A DNA stretch of 21,271 bases, taken from assembly GCA_051000345.1 (NCBI GenBank), contig JBPCOJ010000065.1, positions 1 through 21,271 of the forward strand, in the 5' to 3' direction. This document shows, in pieces, positions 6,856 through 14,183 of this stretch; the first letter of the stretch is position 1, and every line of letters starts with the position of its first letter. The notes under the pieces were generated by a model. The model was not told the origin of the DNA. It did no database searches and saw only the letters and a program-made list of their open reading frames with translations. The position numbers and the translations under genes are program-made. Origin of the DNA: JBHENC01 sp051000345 (lineage in GTDB: Bacteria > Acidobacteriota > Blastocatellia > Pyrinomonadales > Pyrinomonadaceae).

Positions 6856-7860
6856 ATGACAATGGCATCATTCACGCTTCATCGCCCGCGAACAGTAGCG
6901 GAAGCGCTGGAGATTTTGAAAACTTATGCGGGCGACGTGCGCATTGTCGCGGGCGGAAGCGACCTCGTTATCAACATGCGTATGCGCATTGAAACGCCCG
7001 CGCACGTCTTGGAGCTTCGCGGCATAGATGAACTGCGCGGCATTTCCTTCGATGCGGAAACGGGCTTGCGCATCGGCGCGCTGACTACCATCGCAACGCT
7101 CGCTGGTGATGAAAACGTGCGCGCGCAGTTCCCTGTCGTAGCGTCTGCCGCAAGCCAAGTCGCCGGGCCGAACATTCGCAACATGGGAACAGTCGGCGGC
7201 AATCTGTGCTTGGACACGCGCTGCGTTTACTACAACCAATCTTATTTCTGGCGCAAGGCAAACAATTTTTGTTTGAAGAAGGACGGCACGGTTTGCCACG
7301 TCGCACCCGGAAGTAGTAAATGCTGGGCGGCTTATTCCGGCGACATCGCGCCCGCGCTTCTCACACTCAAGGCAAGCGTCAAACTCATCAGCCCGCGCGG
7401 TGAAAGGCAGATTCCGCTCACAGAATTTTTCATTGATGACGGAATCGAGAAATACGATTTACAGCCGGATGAAATCTTGTGTGAAGTATGTGTTCCGGCA
7501 AGCGCCGCCGGATACCGTGGCATCTACAATAAATTCCGCATACGCGATTCGGTGGATTACCCTTTGGCCGCCGCCGCCGTCGCCGTGAAAATCGACGACG
7601 CGGGCTTATGCACGGATGCGGCGATTGCAATCACGGGCGTCAATCCAAGCCCGCGCTTTGTCGAAGGCGTGCGCGAGCTTTTCGTCGGCAAAGCGTTTAC
7701 AGAAGATACGCTCGAAAAGGCTACTGACTTAACGAGACGCACGGCGAAACCCTTGCGCACGTCCGCATCAACAACTACCTACCGCCGCCACATCATCGGC
7801 GTGCTTGCGCGGCGCGGCCTCGCGTCAACGCTTGCGCCACAGGATGAAACACAGCGCTAG
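6856..7860 (+). CDS. hcrB: 4-hydroxybenzoyl-CoA reductase-type FAD subunit with [4Fe-4S] insert
   Basis: This FAD-binding subunit (CO-dehydrogenase M type) passes electrons between the Fe-S clusters and a partner. FAD motifs are VAGGSDL (31-37) and GTVGGNL (111-117). Straight after the second motif is an insert with C123, C139, C147 and C156 (TRCVYYNQ, FCLKK, VCHVAP, KCWAAYSGD). This spacing matches the extra [4Fe-4S] cluster of Thauera 4-hydroxybenzoyl-CoA reductase beta and is missing from ordinary XDH and CODH FAD subunits. In that enzyme the cluster allows low-potential electrons to flow in the reductive direction. The C-terminal CoxM domain is intact (334 residues). ATG 6856 is used; ATG 6862 is possible. 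It lies 51 bases after the Uma2 gene. Confidence 0.92.
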   Translation: MTMASFTLHRPRTVAEALEILKTYAGDVRIVAGGSDLVINMRMRIETPAHVLELRGIDELRGISFDAETGLRIGALTTIATLAGDENVRAQFPVVASAASQVAGPNIRNMGTVGGNLCLDTRCVYYNQSYFWRKANNFCLKKDGTVCHVAPGSSKCWAAYSGDIAPALLTLKASVKLISPRGERQIPLTEFFIDDGIEKYDLQPDEILCEVCVPASAAGYRGIYNKFRIRDSVDYPLAAAAVAVKIDDAGLCTDAAIAITGVNPSPRFVEGVRELFVGKAFTEDTLEKATDLTRRTAKPLRTSASTTTYRRHIIGVLARRGLASTLAPQDETQR

Positions 7861-7979
7861 ATTATCTTCAGCCATGGTAGAAGTATCAAAAATTATTCAG
7901 TATGACGCGAGTTTCCGCCGCTTCTTACCCGCGTATAGCGATTTGAGTTTCAATTAACCGCCGACGTTCTACTTCTCTG

Positions 7980-8441
7980 TTATTCCACACATTGAAAAAC
8001 GTATTGTTCGTCGTGCGGGACATGAAATTTGTCGAGCAGCGCGGCGTACTCTGCGCGAAAGTCTTGCCGTGCGTGATGCTGTCCTTGATTTTGGATGTAA
8101 TGAATCACCGCATCGAGTTGTGAATGCGCGCAAGAGAACGCGCCGAAGCCTTCCTGCCATGCGAAATGTCCGCGCACCCAAACATTTTCGTTGATGTGGT
8201 TGGTCGAACCAGTTTTAATAACGCGCACCAAGTCTAACAGGGCGATGTCCGGTTTTAGATTGGTGAGAATGTGCGTGTGATCCGGCATACAGTGAATGGC
8301 GAGAAGTTTCTGTTTGTGGCGTGTGACGATGCCTGTGATGTATTTCTGCAATTCCTCTTTGCGTTCGGGACGAATGAAATTCTGCCGTCCCTGCACGGCG
8401 AACACTACCTGCACATAAATTTGCGTGTACGTGTTTGCCAT
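7980..8441 (-). CDS. tnpA: IS200/REP-type Y1 (HUH) transposase
   Basis: This is a single-strand DNA transposase of the Y1_Tnp fold. The protein begins MANTYTQIYVQVVFAVQGR, has the HUH metal site in CMPDHTHIL, WQEGFGAFSCAHSQ in the middle, and the likely catalytic tyrosine in VIHYIQNQ, followed by EYAALLDKF. At 153 residues it looks complete. The ATG at 8441 matches the family start; ten extra residues from 8471 would precede it otherwise. No tnpB or passenger gene is present. The gene runs antiparallel to its neighbours, between hcrB and the mocA-like gene. It is probably a solitary IS200-like element or a REP-associated transposase; the palindromes just upstream favour the latter. Confidence 0.93.
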   Translation of the reverse strand: MANTYTQIYVQVVFAVQGRQNFIRPERKEELQKYITGIVTRHKQKLLAIHCMPDHTHILTNLKPDIALLDLVRVIKTGSTNHINENVWVRGHFAWQEGFGAFSCAHSQLDAVIHYIQNQGQHHARQDFRAEYAALLDKFHVPHDEQYVFQCVE

Positions 8442-8496
8442 GTTCGTTTCGTCAGAATTCAACGGCAGCATTCAGCGTCGGAATTCGGCGTCAAAG

Positions 8497-8610
8497 TTTT
8501 AAGCTCCGTAGGAGCGGCATATATTTCGTCAGGATAACATGCCGCTCCTACGGAGCTTAAAATGCTGATGATGCGCGGTGCTATAAACATGCCGCTCCTC
8601 ACGGAGCTGA
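8497..8610. repeat. GCCGCTCCTACGGAGC palindromes next to the transposase
   Basis: A perfect 24-bp inverted repeat joins 8497-8520 (AAGCTCCGTAGGAGCGGCAT preceded by TTTT) and 8539-8562, with an 18-base loop. Each arm also contains its own shorter palindrome, GCTCCGTAGGAGC. A third copy at 8589-8610 (ATGCCGCTCCTCACGGAGCT) carries a one-base insertion. It is preceded by TATAAAC, an AT-rich spacer that often accompanies this kind of element. This is the expected REP architecture beside a Y1 transposase. Confidence 0.85.
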
Positions 8611-8692
8611 AAGCCGGAGACTTCAATTGCTCAATACGCTCTAAGCGAAGAATTGCGGCGGCGTATATGATAGATTACAGGTAAATCTTCGA

Positions 8693-9379
8693 TTGAAACG
8701 CGGGCGAAATCAACCGCCGCAGTCGCCAACGCTTTTGCAAAATGTAAGCAACAACATCGCCGCCGTTTTATTAGCCGCCGGACACGGGCGGCGCATGGGT
8801 GCGTACAAGCCGCTGCTGCCTTTCGGCAATCAAACGATCATCGAAACGTGCGTCAACAATTTCGAGCGCGCCGGAATCGAAGACATCATCGTCGTGATTC
8901 CGGCGCGTAGAGAAGAAGAGATGCGCGCGCGGCTGTCACATCTACAGGTTCGCTTCGCGGTTAATACTGATGAAGCAAGCGAGATGAGCGATTCGATTGC
9001 GCGCGGCGTCGAACAGCTTTCAAACGAAACGGATGCTTTGTTCATCGCGCTCGCGGATCAGCCTATGATTGCTTCCGCAGTGATTCGCAAACTTCTGGAC
9101 GAGCGCGGGCGCACGGGCGCGCGCATCATCGCGCCAGAATACAAAGGGCGCGGCGGGCATCCGGTTTTGATTGATTTCGTGTTACGCGATGAACTCCTGC
9201 ATCTCGATCCGAAACGCGGCTTGCGCGCGTTGCTCGAAGCACGCAAAGATGAGGTGCGGCGCGTGGCGTTTGACACGGAATGCGTTGTCCGCGATATGGA
9301 TACGTGGGATGATTACTGCGCGCTGCACACGGAAACATTCGGCACCGCGCCGCCCAGTGCCTCGCCGTTCCAGAGATAA
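8693..9379 (+). CDS. mocA: MocA/MobA-like nucleotidyltransferase (molybdenum cofactor cytidylyltransferase)
   Basis: This family uses CTP to turn Mo-molybdopterin into the cytosine dinucleotide form needed by xanthine-oxidase-family enzymes such as the hydroxylase encoded at 2430-7860. The product (228 residues from the start used) has the nucleotide-binding signature LAAGHGRRMGAYKPLLPFG, the acidic ADQPM, GRGGHPVLI and a C-terminal DMDTWDDY. No ATG lies upstream of the signature. TTG 8693 with AGGT about 10 bases upstream is the best start, and TTG 8735 is an alternative. A transposon separates it from hcrB, so it may have its own promoter. A purely generic NTP-transferase role cannot be excluded. 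Confidence 0.85.
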   Translation: MKRGRNQPPQSPTLLQNVSNNIAAVLLAAGHGRRMGAYKPLLPFGNQTIIETCVNNFERAGIEDIIVVIPARREEEMRARLSHLQVRFAVNTDEASEMSDSIARGVEQLSNETDALFIALADQPMIASAVIRKLLDERGRTGARIIAPEYKGRGGHPVLIDFVLRDELLHLDPKRGLRALLEARKDEVRRVAFDTECVVRDMDTWDDYCALHTETFGTAPPSASPFQR

Positions 9380-9459
9380 AGTCGAACGGCCTCTGCTGCT
9401 GCCGTCACACGCGTCCAACCAAATGACGGCGATGCTCATCCAAATTCCTGTCCGAAGAG

Positions 9460-9486
9460 TTGCCCGAAATGCGGCAATTTTAATTT
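9460..9486 (+). terminator. Weak terminator after mocA
   Basis: TTGCC (9460-9464) and GGCAA (9473-9477) form a 5-bp stem with an 8-base loop, followed by TTTTAATTT. The stem is short, so it may be inefficient. Confidence 0.3.
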
Positions 9487-9542
9487 AAGTTTTTGCAAGA
9501 TAGAGAATTGAAATTAGCCGACGGCGACGAGAAGGAGAAAAG

Positions 9543-10112
9543 ATGTTTTTACAAAATGGCAGACGATTGATTGCCGGTTCGTTGCTTGCGATTTCGCTTT
9601 TCGCATCGGCGGCTTTGGCACAGCGTCTGGCTGCGGTTCCAATTGCGGCAAACATGCAAACTGCTGCGACGGTTGTGGATTTTTCGTTGAAGTCGATTGA
9701 CGGCTCGACTGTTTCGCCTGCGACAGTGCGCGGGCAAGTCGTCGTGCTTGCCTTCGGCGCGTCTTGGCTGCCGCTTTCGCGCAAACAAATGCAGGGCATA
9801 CGCAAGCTCGCCGATCAATACAGCCAGCACGGTGTGGTCGTTTACTGGGTGAGCACTGATTCCGCGCAGCCCAAGTCGAAGAACTACGCGACGGACGAGC
9901 AGATACGCGCCTTCACGCGCCGCAACGATTTGAACGTCACTGTGCTGCGTGACCCGGACGGGCAAGTGTCGAAACAGTTCGGCGTCGATCAGTTGCCGTC
10001 AATCGTGATTCTGGACAAAGCGGGCAACATTTCCGGCGCGCCCATCGGCGGGCTAGACCCGAACGGCAATCTCGCGGATCAACTCGCGCCGCGTCTCGAC
10101 AAGCTTTTGTAA
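9543..10112 (+). CDS. Secreted TlpA/AhpC-like thioredoxin-fold protein lacking the CxxC
   Basis: The 189-residue product has a signal peptide (RR at 7-8, hydrophobic 9-25, cleavage likely after ALA-26), then a redoxin/TlpA domain: DFSLKSIDG (46-54), VVVLAFGASW (66-75), VYWVSTDS, the cis-proline loop QLPSIVILDKAG (P152) and a C-terminal helix. In active TlpA proteins the segment after the Trp reads CxxC followed by RKEM; here it is L76-P-L-S79 followed by RKQM, so both redox cysteines are absent. The fold is kept, suggesting a binding, chaperone or scaffold role in the cell envelope. AAGGAG sits 6 bases before the ATG, one of the best ribosome sites in the window. A strong terminator follows. 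Confidence 0.88.
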   Translation: MFLQNGRRLIAGSLLAISLFASAALAQRLAAVPIAANMQTAATVVDFSLKSIDGSTVSPATVRGQVVVLAFGASWLPLSRKQMQGIRKLADQYSQHGVVVYWVSTDSAQPKSKNYATDEQIRAFTRRNDLNVTVLRDPDGQVSKQFGVDQLPSIVILDKAGNISGAPIGGLDPNGNLADQLAPRLDKLL

Positions 10113-10170
10113 AGCCGCTCCGCAGAAGCGTTGGAGATTTCCACAAACGACTCTGCGCGCGATAGAGAAT

Positions 10171-10206
10171 AACGAAAGGCTGCCACTTCAATGCTGGCAG
10201 CCTTTT
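10171..10206. terminator. Bidirectional Rho-independent terminator
   Basis: GGCTGCCA (10178-10185) and TGGCAGCC (10195-10202) form a perfect 8-bp stem with a 9-base loop, followed by TTTTAT on the plus strand. CGAAA before the stem reads as TTTCG on the minus strand. It lies between the convergent tlpA-like and maf genes and can serve both. Confidence 0.85.
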
Positions 10207-10259
10207 ATCGTTTATCCAATTTTATCTCTCGTCGAAGCATCGTTCATTTTTTTGCGCTC

Positions 10260-10844
10260 TCACATGTGTCCGTACAGCTTGTAAAGCAATCGCACAGGCA
10301 GCCCGACGATGTTCCAGTAATCGCCCGCTATCTCTTCGATAAAGAGCGCGGCGCGTCCCTGCACGGCATAGGCTCCGGCCTTGTCCATAGGCTCATTGCT
10401 CGCCACGTACCAATCTATTTCCGCTTCACTCATCGCAGCGAAACGCACGCGTGTTTTTTCGTGTGCGACACAACCCCGCGCGTCCGCAGATTCCGTGCTT
10501 CGCAAGAGCGCAACGCCCGTCAATACTTCATGCCAGCCCGCTGCACTCAGCAGCCGCAGCATTCTCCGTGCATCCTCTTCATCGCGCGGCTTGCCTAAAA
10601 TTTCATCGCCGACCAAGACGATTGTATCCGCGCCGAGCACGAGACGATTTTCCGTTCGATGATTATTCGCAATTTGCGCGGCCTTCTCGCGGGCGAGGCG
10701 TTCGACATAATCATGTGGCGCTTCAGACTCGCGCAGGGATTCATCCACGTTTGCCGCCGCGATTTCAAAAGGCCATTCGATGGCGCGCAAAATCTCCGCG
10801 CGGCGCGGGCTTTTTGACGCAAGCCATAGCTTTTCCATTTTCAT
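10260..10844 (-). CDS. maf: Maf/YceF-family nucleoside triphosphate pyrophosphatase
   Basis: Maf proteins hydrolyse non-canonical or pyrimidine nucleoside triphosphates (dTTP/UTP in the YhdE group) to monophosphates, a housecleaning role linked to division arrest when overproduced. The 194-residue product shows the N-terminal phosphate loop LASKSPRR (8-15), the catalytic-aspartate motif GADTIV (71-76), GKPRDEEDA, the DKAGAYAVQG segment (154-163) and GDYWNIVGLP (174-183). ATG 10844 is used; ATG 10838 is equally possible. It is transcribed toward the terminator at 10171-10206 and divergently from dciA. Confidence 0.95.
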   Translation of the reverse strand: MKMEKLWLASKSPRRAEILRAIEWPFEIAAANVDESLRESEAPHDYVERLAREKAAQIANNHRTENRLVLGADTIVLVGDEILGKPRDEEDARRMLRLLSAAGWHEVLTGVALLRSTESADARGCVAHEKTRVRFAAMSEAEIDWYVASNEPMDKAGAYAVQGRAALFIEEIAGDYWNIVGLPVRLLYKLYGHM

Positions 10845-10908
10845 TTTCGGCTAAACGAGAGCTTCACACACTTGTCGCTCGCGCTCCCTTTCCATTACAC
10901 TCGATTGA

Positions 10909-11001
10909 ATTTGCGATTTCAGATTTCCGTGTTGCGATGTGAAATCAGCAGTGTGCTTTAACTTTTTACCAATCGCAAACCGGCAATCGCAAATCTAAAA
11001 T
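10909..11001. repeat. Inverted repeat of AATCGCAAAT words before dciA
   Basis: ATTTGCGATT (10909-10918) is complementary to AATCGCAAAT (10985-10994), and a further near copy AATCGCAAAC is at 10971-10980. The 17-mer AATCGCAAATCTAAAAT (10985-11001) ends 3 bases before the dciA ATG and recurs with one change before gatC (11576-11592). The maf-dciA divergent promoter region must lie in or next to this element. Confidence 0.7.
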
Positions 11002-11004
11002 ACG

Positions 11005-11481
11005 ATGGACGATTTAATCCGCACATTGCCGAAGCTTTTGCGCGCGGCGGGCGAAGGCCAAGAGGTCGTCGAAGCCGCTGTGATGGCCGTCTGGCGGCGC
11101 GTTGCCGGAGAACAACTGCGCGGTCAGGCCGTCCCCTTTCGTCTTTATCAAAAAACCTTGATTGTTGCCGTCGCCGATACGATGTGGCAAAGGCAACTCG
11201 AAGCCGTCAGCGGGCAGCTTTTGTTTCGCTTGAATTCCCTGCTCGGTCAAGCGATGGTCACATACATAGAGTTTCGCGTCGATCAAAAAACAGTACAGGA
11301 AGCGCGCGCCGCGCTGCCGCATGAACCGGATCGCGCGGAACAGGAAAAGCAGGCGCTCGCCACCGCAAAGGCTTCCGGGCAACTCTCTGCGGCAGCCCAA
11401 GCAATCCATGACGATGATTTGCGCCGCCGCTTTCTCGTCGCCGCCGGAAGCTGCATCAATCGCCGCGAGAAAGAAGCGTAG
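11005..11481 (+). CDS. dciA: DUF721/DciA-like protein (putative replicative helicase loader)
   Basis: The first 95 or so residues match the DUF721/DciA domain: W30-RRVAG, AVPFRL (P44), TLIVAVADTMWQRQL (51-65), then a basic, helix-prone segment. DciA is the DnaB-interacting protein found in most bacteria that lack DnaC or DnaI, and probably helps load the helicase at oriC. The remaining 60 residues (VQEARAALPHEP through RRREKEA) are charged and Ala-rich, likely helical or disordered, without a recognised domain. The protein is 158 residues and cytosolic. Divergent from maf and 126 bases upstream of gatC. The general DUF721 identity is firmer than the specific loader function. Confidence 0.82.
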   Translation: MDDLIRTLPKLLRAAGEGQEVVEAAVMAVWRRVAGEQLRGQAVPFRLYQKTLIVAVADTMWQRQLEAVSGQLLFRLNSLLGQAMVTYIEFRVDQKTVQEARAALPHEPDRAEQEKQALATAKASGQLSAAAQAIHDDDLRRRFLVAAGSCINRREKEA

Positions 11482-11483
11482 GA

Positions 11484-11592
11484 ATTTTAGATTTGCAATT
11501 GCCGATTTGCGATTGAGCAAGGCGGAAAATAAAACTTCAGATTCCAGATCGAATGCCCGACTACCTTCAATCAACAATCACAAATCTAAAAT
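11484..11592. repeat. Inverted repeat ATTTTAGATTTG/CAAATCTAAAAT before gatC
   Basis: ATTTTAGATTTG (11484-11495) pairs perfectly with CAAATCTAAAAT (11581-11592). Inside, GATTTGCGATTG faces CAATCAACAATC with mismatches, extending the stem. It fills the whole dciA-gatC gap and ends 15 bases before the gatC ATG. The right arm is nearly identical to the one before dciA. Confidence 0.75.
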
Positions 11593-11607
11593 CGAAAATA
11601 CAAAACC

Positions 11608-11904
11608 ATGCCGATTACAGAATCCGACGTTCAAAAAATCGCCGCGCTCGCTCATCTCGAAATTACACAGGATGAACAACGCGCCTTCACGCCGCAACTC
11701 GCCGAGATCATCGCTTACGTCGAGCAACTAAACGAAGTGGACACAAGCCGCGTCGAGGCTTCCGCTGGCGGATTGACGCGCGAAGGCGAGCAAACCGACG
11801 CGGCGCGCAACGACGAAGTGCAATCATCGCTCGGTCAAAAACTCGCGCTCGAAGAAGCTCCCGACGCCGCGCACGGTCATTTTCGCGTGCCGAAAGTTCT
11901 TTAG
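11608..11904 (+). CDS. gatC: Asp/Glu-tRNA(Asn/Gln) amidotransferase subunit C
   Basis: GatC is the small structural subunit that clamps GatA to GatB in the transamidosome, which converts misacylated Asp-tRNA(Asn) and Glu-tRNA(Gln) to the correct amides. The 98-residue product is full length, with the typical N-terminus ITESDVQKIAALAHLEIT, the helix FTPQLAEIIAYVEQLNEVDT, and the C-terminal wrap ending HFRVPKVL. gatA follows after 95 bases; gatB is not adjacent. The start fits the family. Confidence 0.95.
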   Translation: MPITESDVQKIAALAHLEITQDEQRAFTPQLAEIIAYVEQLNEVDTSRVEASAGGLTREGEQTDAARNDEVQSSLGQKLALEEAPDAAHGHFRVPKVL

Positions 11905-11907
11905 CAA

Positions 11908-11980
11908 AGATGTTAGACGTCGGATATTAGATGCCGGTTTTGGCTTCTAACTAACATCCGGCATCCGGCATCTAACATCT
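11908..11980. repeat. Imperfect inverted repeat of ATCTAACATCCGGC words before gatA
   Basis: AGATGTTAGA (11908-11917) pairs with TCTAACATCT (11971-11980), and the following about 20 bases of each arm (GTCGGATATTAGATG against CTAACATCCGGCATC) pair with several mismatches. The unit TCTAACATC/GGATGTTAG is repeated within the arms. It starts 4 bases after the gatC stop and ends 19 bases before the gatA ATG. It could act as a read-through stem or processing site. Confidence 0.75.
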
Positions 11981-11999
11981 ATTCTTTTATATTCTTCAA

Positions 12000-13478
12000 A
12001 TGACTTTCTTCGATCAAGACATCGCACAACTTCGAGCGCGCGTTTCTCAAGGCGAATCGACGCCGCGTGCCATCACCGAATCTGCGCTCGACAATGCGGA
12101 AAAATCAAACGCGGCACTCAACGCGTTTTTGCAAATTGACCGCGACGGCGCGTTGCGTCGAGCCGATGAAATAAGCGCGCTCGTTCAATCAAATGATGCG
12201 TCTTCGCCGCTGTTGCTCGGCGGCGTGCCAATCGCCATTAAAGACAACATCTGCGTGCGCGGGCTGCAAGCGTCTTGCGGCTCGCGCATCCTCGGCGATT
12301 ATCATCCGCCCTACGATGCGACGGCGATCAAACGCATACGCGATGCGGGCGCAATCATCATCGGCAAAACCAATTGCGACGAATTTGCGATGGGATCGTC
12401 GAATGAAAACTCCGCCTACGGCACTGTGCGTAATCCTTGGGACACGTCGCGCGTTCCCGGCGGATCGTCCGGCGGCTCTGCGGCGGCGGTGGCGGCGGGC
12501 ATCGTTCCCGTTGCGCTCGGCTCGGAAACAGGCGGCTCCGTGCGTCAACCTGCGGCGCTCTGCGGCATCGTCGGCATCAAACCGACTTACGGGCGCGTCT
12601 CTCGCTACGGCCTCGTTGCCTTCGCTTCCTCGCTCGATCAAATAGGCGTTTTTTCACGGAACGTCATGGACGCGGCAACGCTTCTCGGCGTCATCAGCGG
12701 ACGCGATCCGCTCGATTCGACGACGACGGAAGTTCCCGTGCCAAACTACGCGGCGGAATTGAACAAAGACATTAAAGGCGCGCGCATCGGCGTGCCGCGC
12801 ACGCTCTTTAACGAAGGACTTGACGAGGATGTGCGCGCGAGCGTCGAAGCGGCGATTGACGCTTACCGCGAACTCGGCGCGGAAATCATCGACATCGAAT
12901 TGCCGCACGCGAAATACTGCATCGCCGTTTACTACATCATCGCAACCGCCGAAGCGTCTTCCAATCTCGCGCGCTTCGACGGCGTGCGCTACGGTTTTCG
13001 CGCCGAAGACGCACACACCTTGCGCGAGATGTACAAACGCACGCGCGACGAAGGCTTCGGCGCGGAAGTCAAACGCCGCATCATGCTCGGCACTTACGTT
13101 TTGTCGTCCGGCTACTACGAAGCTTACTATCGCAAAGCGCAACAGGTGCGCGCACTCATCAAACAAGATTTCAACGAAGCGTTTGGTTCCTGCGATGCGA
13201 TCTTGACGCCGACGACGCCGACGCCTGCCTTTCTCATCGGCGAAAAAACAGGCGACCCGCTACAAATGTATCTCAACGACATTTTCACCTGCACGGCCAA
13301 TCTCGCGGGCATTCCCGGCATCTCGATTCCCTGCGGCTTATCGTCGAACAATCTCCCCGTCGGATTGCAACTAATGGGCGCGCACTGGTCTGAAGCCACA
13401 CTCCTGCGACTCGCGCACGCCTACGAACAAGCGCACCCGTTCACAGCCCGCCCGCCGCTTTCGTTTGAATCGGCTTAA
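12000..13478 (+). CDS. gatA: Asp/Glu-tRNA(Asn/Gln) amidotransferase subunit A
   Basis: GatA is the amidase-signature glutaminase that releases ammonia for transamidation of misacylated tRNA by GatB. The 492-residue product has the Ser-cisSer-Lys triad in standard spacing: K81 in AIKDN, S156 in PGGSSGGSAAAVAAG, and S180 in GSETGGS. DEFAMGSSNENSAYG (127-141) and a C-terminal PTTPTPAF / GIPGISIPCGL region complete the family pattern. Length is normal. The ATG at 12000 starts just where the family does; no clear Shine-Dalgarno is visible because the inverted repeat occupies the leader. It is presumably cotranscribed with gatC. Confidence 0.97.
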   Translation: MTFFDQDIAQLRARVSQGESTPRAITESALDNAEKSNAALNAFLQIDRDGALRRADEISALVQSNDASSPLLLGGVPIAIKDNICVRGLQASCGSRILGDYHPPYDATAIKRIRDAGAIIIGKTNCDEFAMGSSNENSAYGTVRNPWDTSRVPGGSSGGSAAAVAAGIVPVALGSETGGSVRQPAALCGIVGIKPTYGRVSRYGLVAFASSLDQIGVFSRNVMDAATLLGVISGRDPLDSTTTEVPVPNYAAELNKDIKGARIGVPRTLFNEGLDEDVRASVEAAIDAYRELGAEIIDIELPHAKYCIAVYYIIATAEASSNLARFDGVRYGFRAEDAHTLREMYKRTRDEGFGAEVKRRIMLGTYVLSSGYYEAYYRKAQQVRALIKQDFNEAFGSCDAILTPTTPTPAFLIGEKTGDPLQMYLNDIFTCTANLAGIPGISIPCGLSSNNLPVGLQLMGAHWSEATLLRLAHAYEQAHPFTARPPLSFESA

Positions 13479-13604
13479 TGTATCTGGCGGTTTCTGGACG
13501 ATTCGTCTTGTTCAGTGATATGTATAGTCGAGTCGTTCGCGTCTAAAAATCAGAGGCGTTTGGAATTATCAAACGAGGCTGATTAATTTCAGCGGGAGAA
13601 TAAT

Positions 13605-13883
13605 ATGGCTGAACAAACAAGCACCAATGATTATTCGGGATGGCGCTGGTGGCCGTGTTTCGTGGGCGGATTGTGCGGGCCTTTGCTCGGTAACTGGTTG
13701 AATCATTGGCTGCCGCTTTATCTCGCTGTGGGCATCGCGTTTCTTATGATGTGGATGATTACGGGTTTAATATTCCGCAGAAATCCGCCTTTTGCCGGAT
13801 ACAATGTTATGCGTTGGATGATAGGCGGCGCGTTGGGCGCAATTGTCGCCGCAACCGGAGCGTTTTTGTTTCCGTGGAGATGA
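13605..13883 (+). CDS. Small three-helix membrane protein
   Basis: Unrecognised. The 92-residue product has hydrophobic spans at roughly 15-35 (WWPCFVGGLCGPLLGNWL), 37-57 (LPLYLAVGIAFLMMWMITGL) and 69-90 (MRWMIGGALGAIVAATGAF), with a basic RRN loop between the second and third. It is probably an inner-membrane protein. GGGAG at 13594-13598 is a good ribosome site 6 bases before the ATG. It converges with the minus-strand gene ending at 13908, only 24 bases away. No function can be assigned. Confidence 0.75.
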   Translation: MAEQTSTNDYSGWRWWPCFVGGLCGPLLGNWLNHWLPLYLAVGIAFLMMWMITGLIFRRNPPFAGYNVMRWMIGGALGAIVAATGAFLFPWR

Positions 13884-13907
13884 TCGAAAGCAAGCGGCGA
13901 AGTTTAT

Positions 13908-14162
13908 TCAACGCTTGCCTTCCTTCTTATCGGCTATTAAGTCGCCTGTAAAAAGTTCGAGGACGCCTTTGGCGGTGCCGACGAGCGGTGTCGCGTCGAG
14001 GCCGACGTGGAGCGCGCCGCGCAGGAGTCCCTTGCGTTTGATTTCGTAGCCCGCCAGCCCGACGGCTAAGGCCGAGCCGATAATCGGAATCGGTTTGATT
14101 AAACGCTTCGCCGCGCGCCATCCGCCCGCCCGCAAAAATCTTCGTGTCAAACTTGCTGCCAT
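13908..14162 (-). CDS. Small basic, glycine-rich protein paired with glutaredoxin
   Basis: The 84-residue product has an Arg/Lys-rich N-terminus (TRRFLRAGGWRAAKRLIKP), a hydrophobic stretch PIPIIGSALAVGLAGYEI (about 24-41) and a second glycine/alanine segment (GALHVGLDATPLVGTAKGV). It may be membrane-associated through one or two hairpin-like segments. I do not recognise a named domain. It starts 21 bases after the glutaredoxin gene on the same strand, so the two probably form an operon. That spacing and a coherent amphipathic pattern support it being real. Confidence 0.6.
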   Translation of the reverse strand: MAASLTRRFLRAGGWRAAKRLIKPIPIIGSALAVGLAGYEIKRKGLLRGALHVGLDATPLVGTAKGVLELFTGDLIADKKEGKR

Positions 14163-14183
14163 TGTTTCAAGAGCCTTTCCGTT

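Larger units (their letters stand above)
7980..8610 (-). mobile_element. Solo Y1 transposase with flanking palindromes
   Basis: The unit comprises the transposase gene plus three palindrome copies upstream of its start (8497-8610). HUH transposases recognise subterminal hairpins rather than terminal inverted repeats. No matching hairpin was found on the 3' side (7861-7979), so the true boundaries are unknown. Confidence 0.6.

Noticed and set aside
10451..10942. Plus-strand frame (163 codons) opposite maf
   Set aside because: Antisense shadow of maf; Arg/Pro/His-rich composition typical of the reversed strand in GC-rich DNA.
10971..11001. tRNA or small RNA gene in the maf-dciA gap
   Set aside because: No cloverleaf, CCA end or T-loop consensus; only short inverted repeats are visible.
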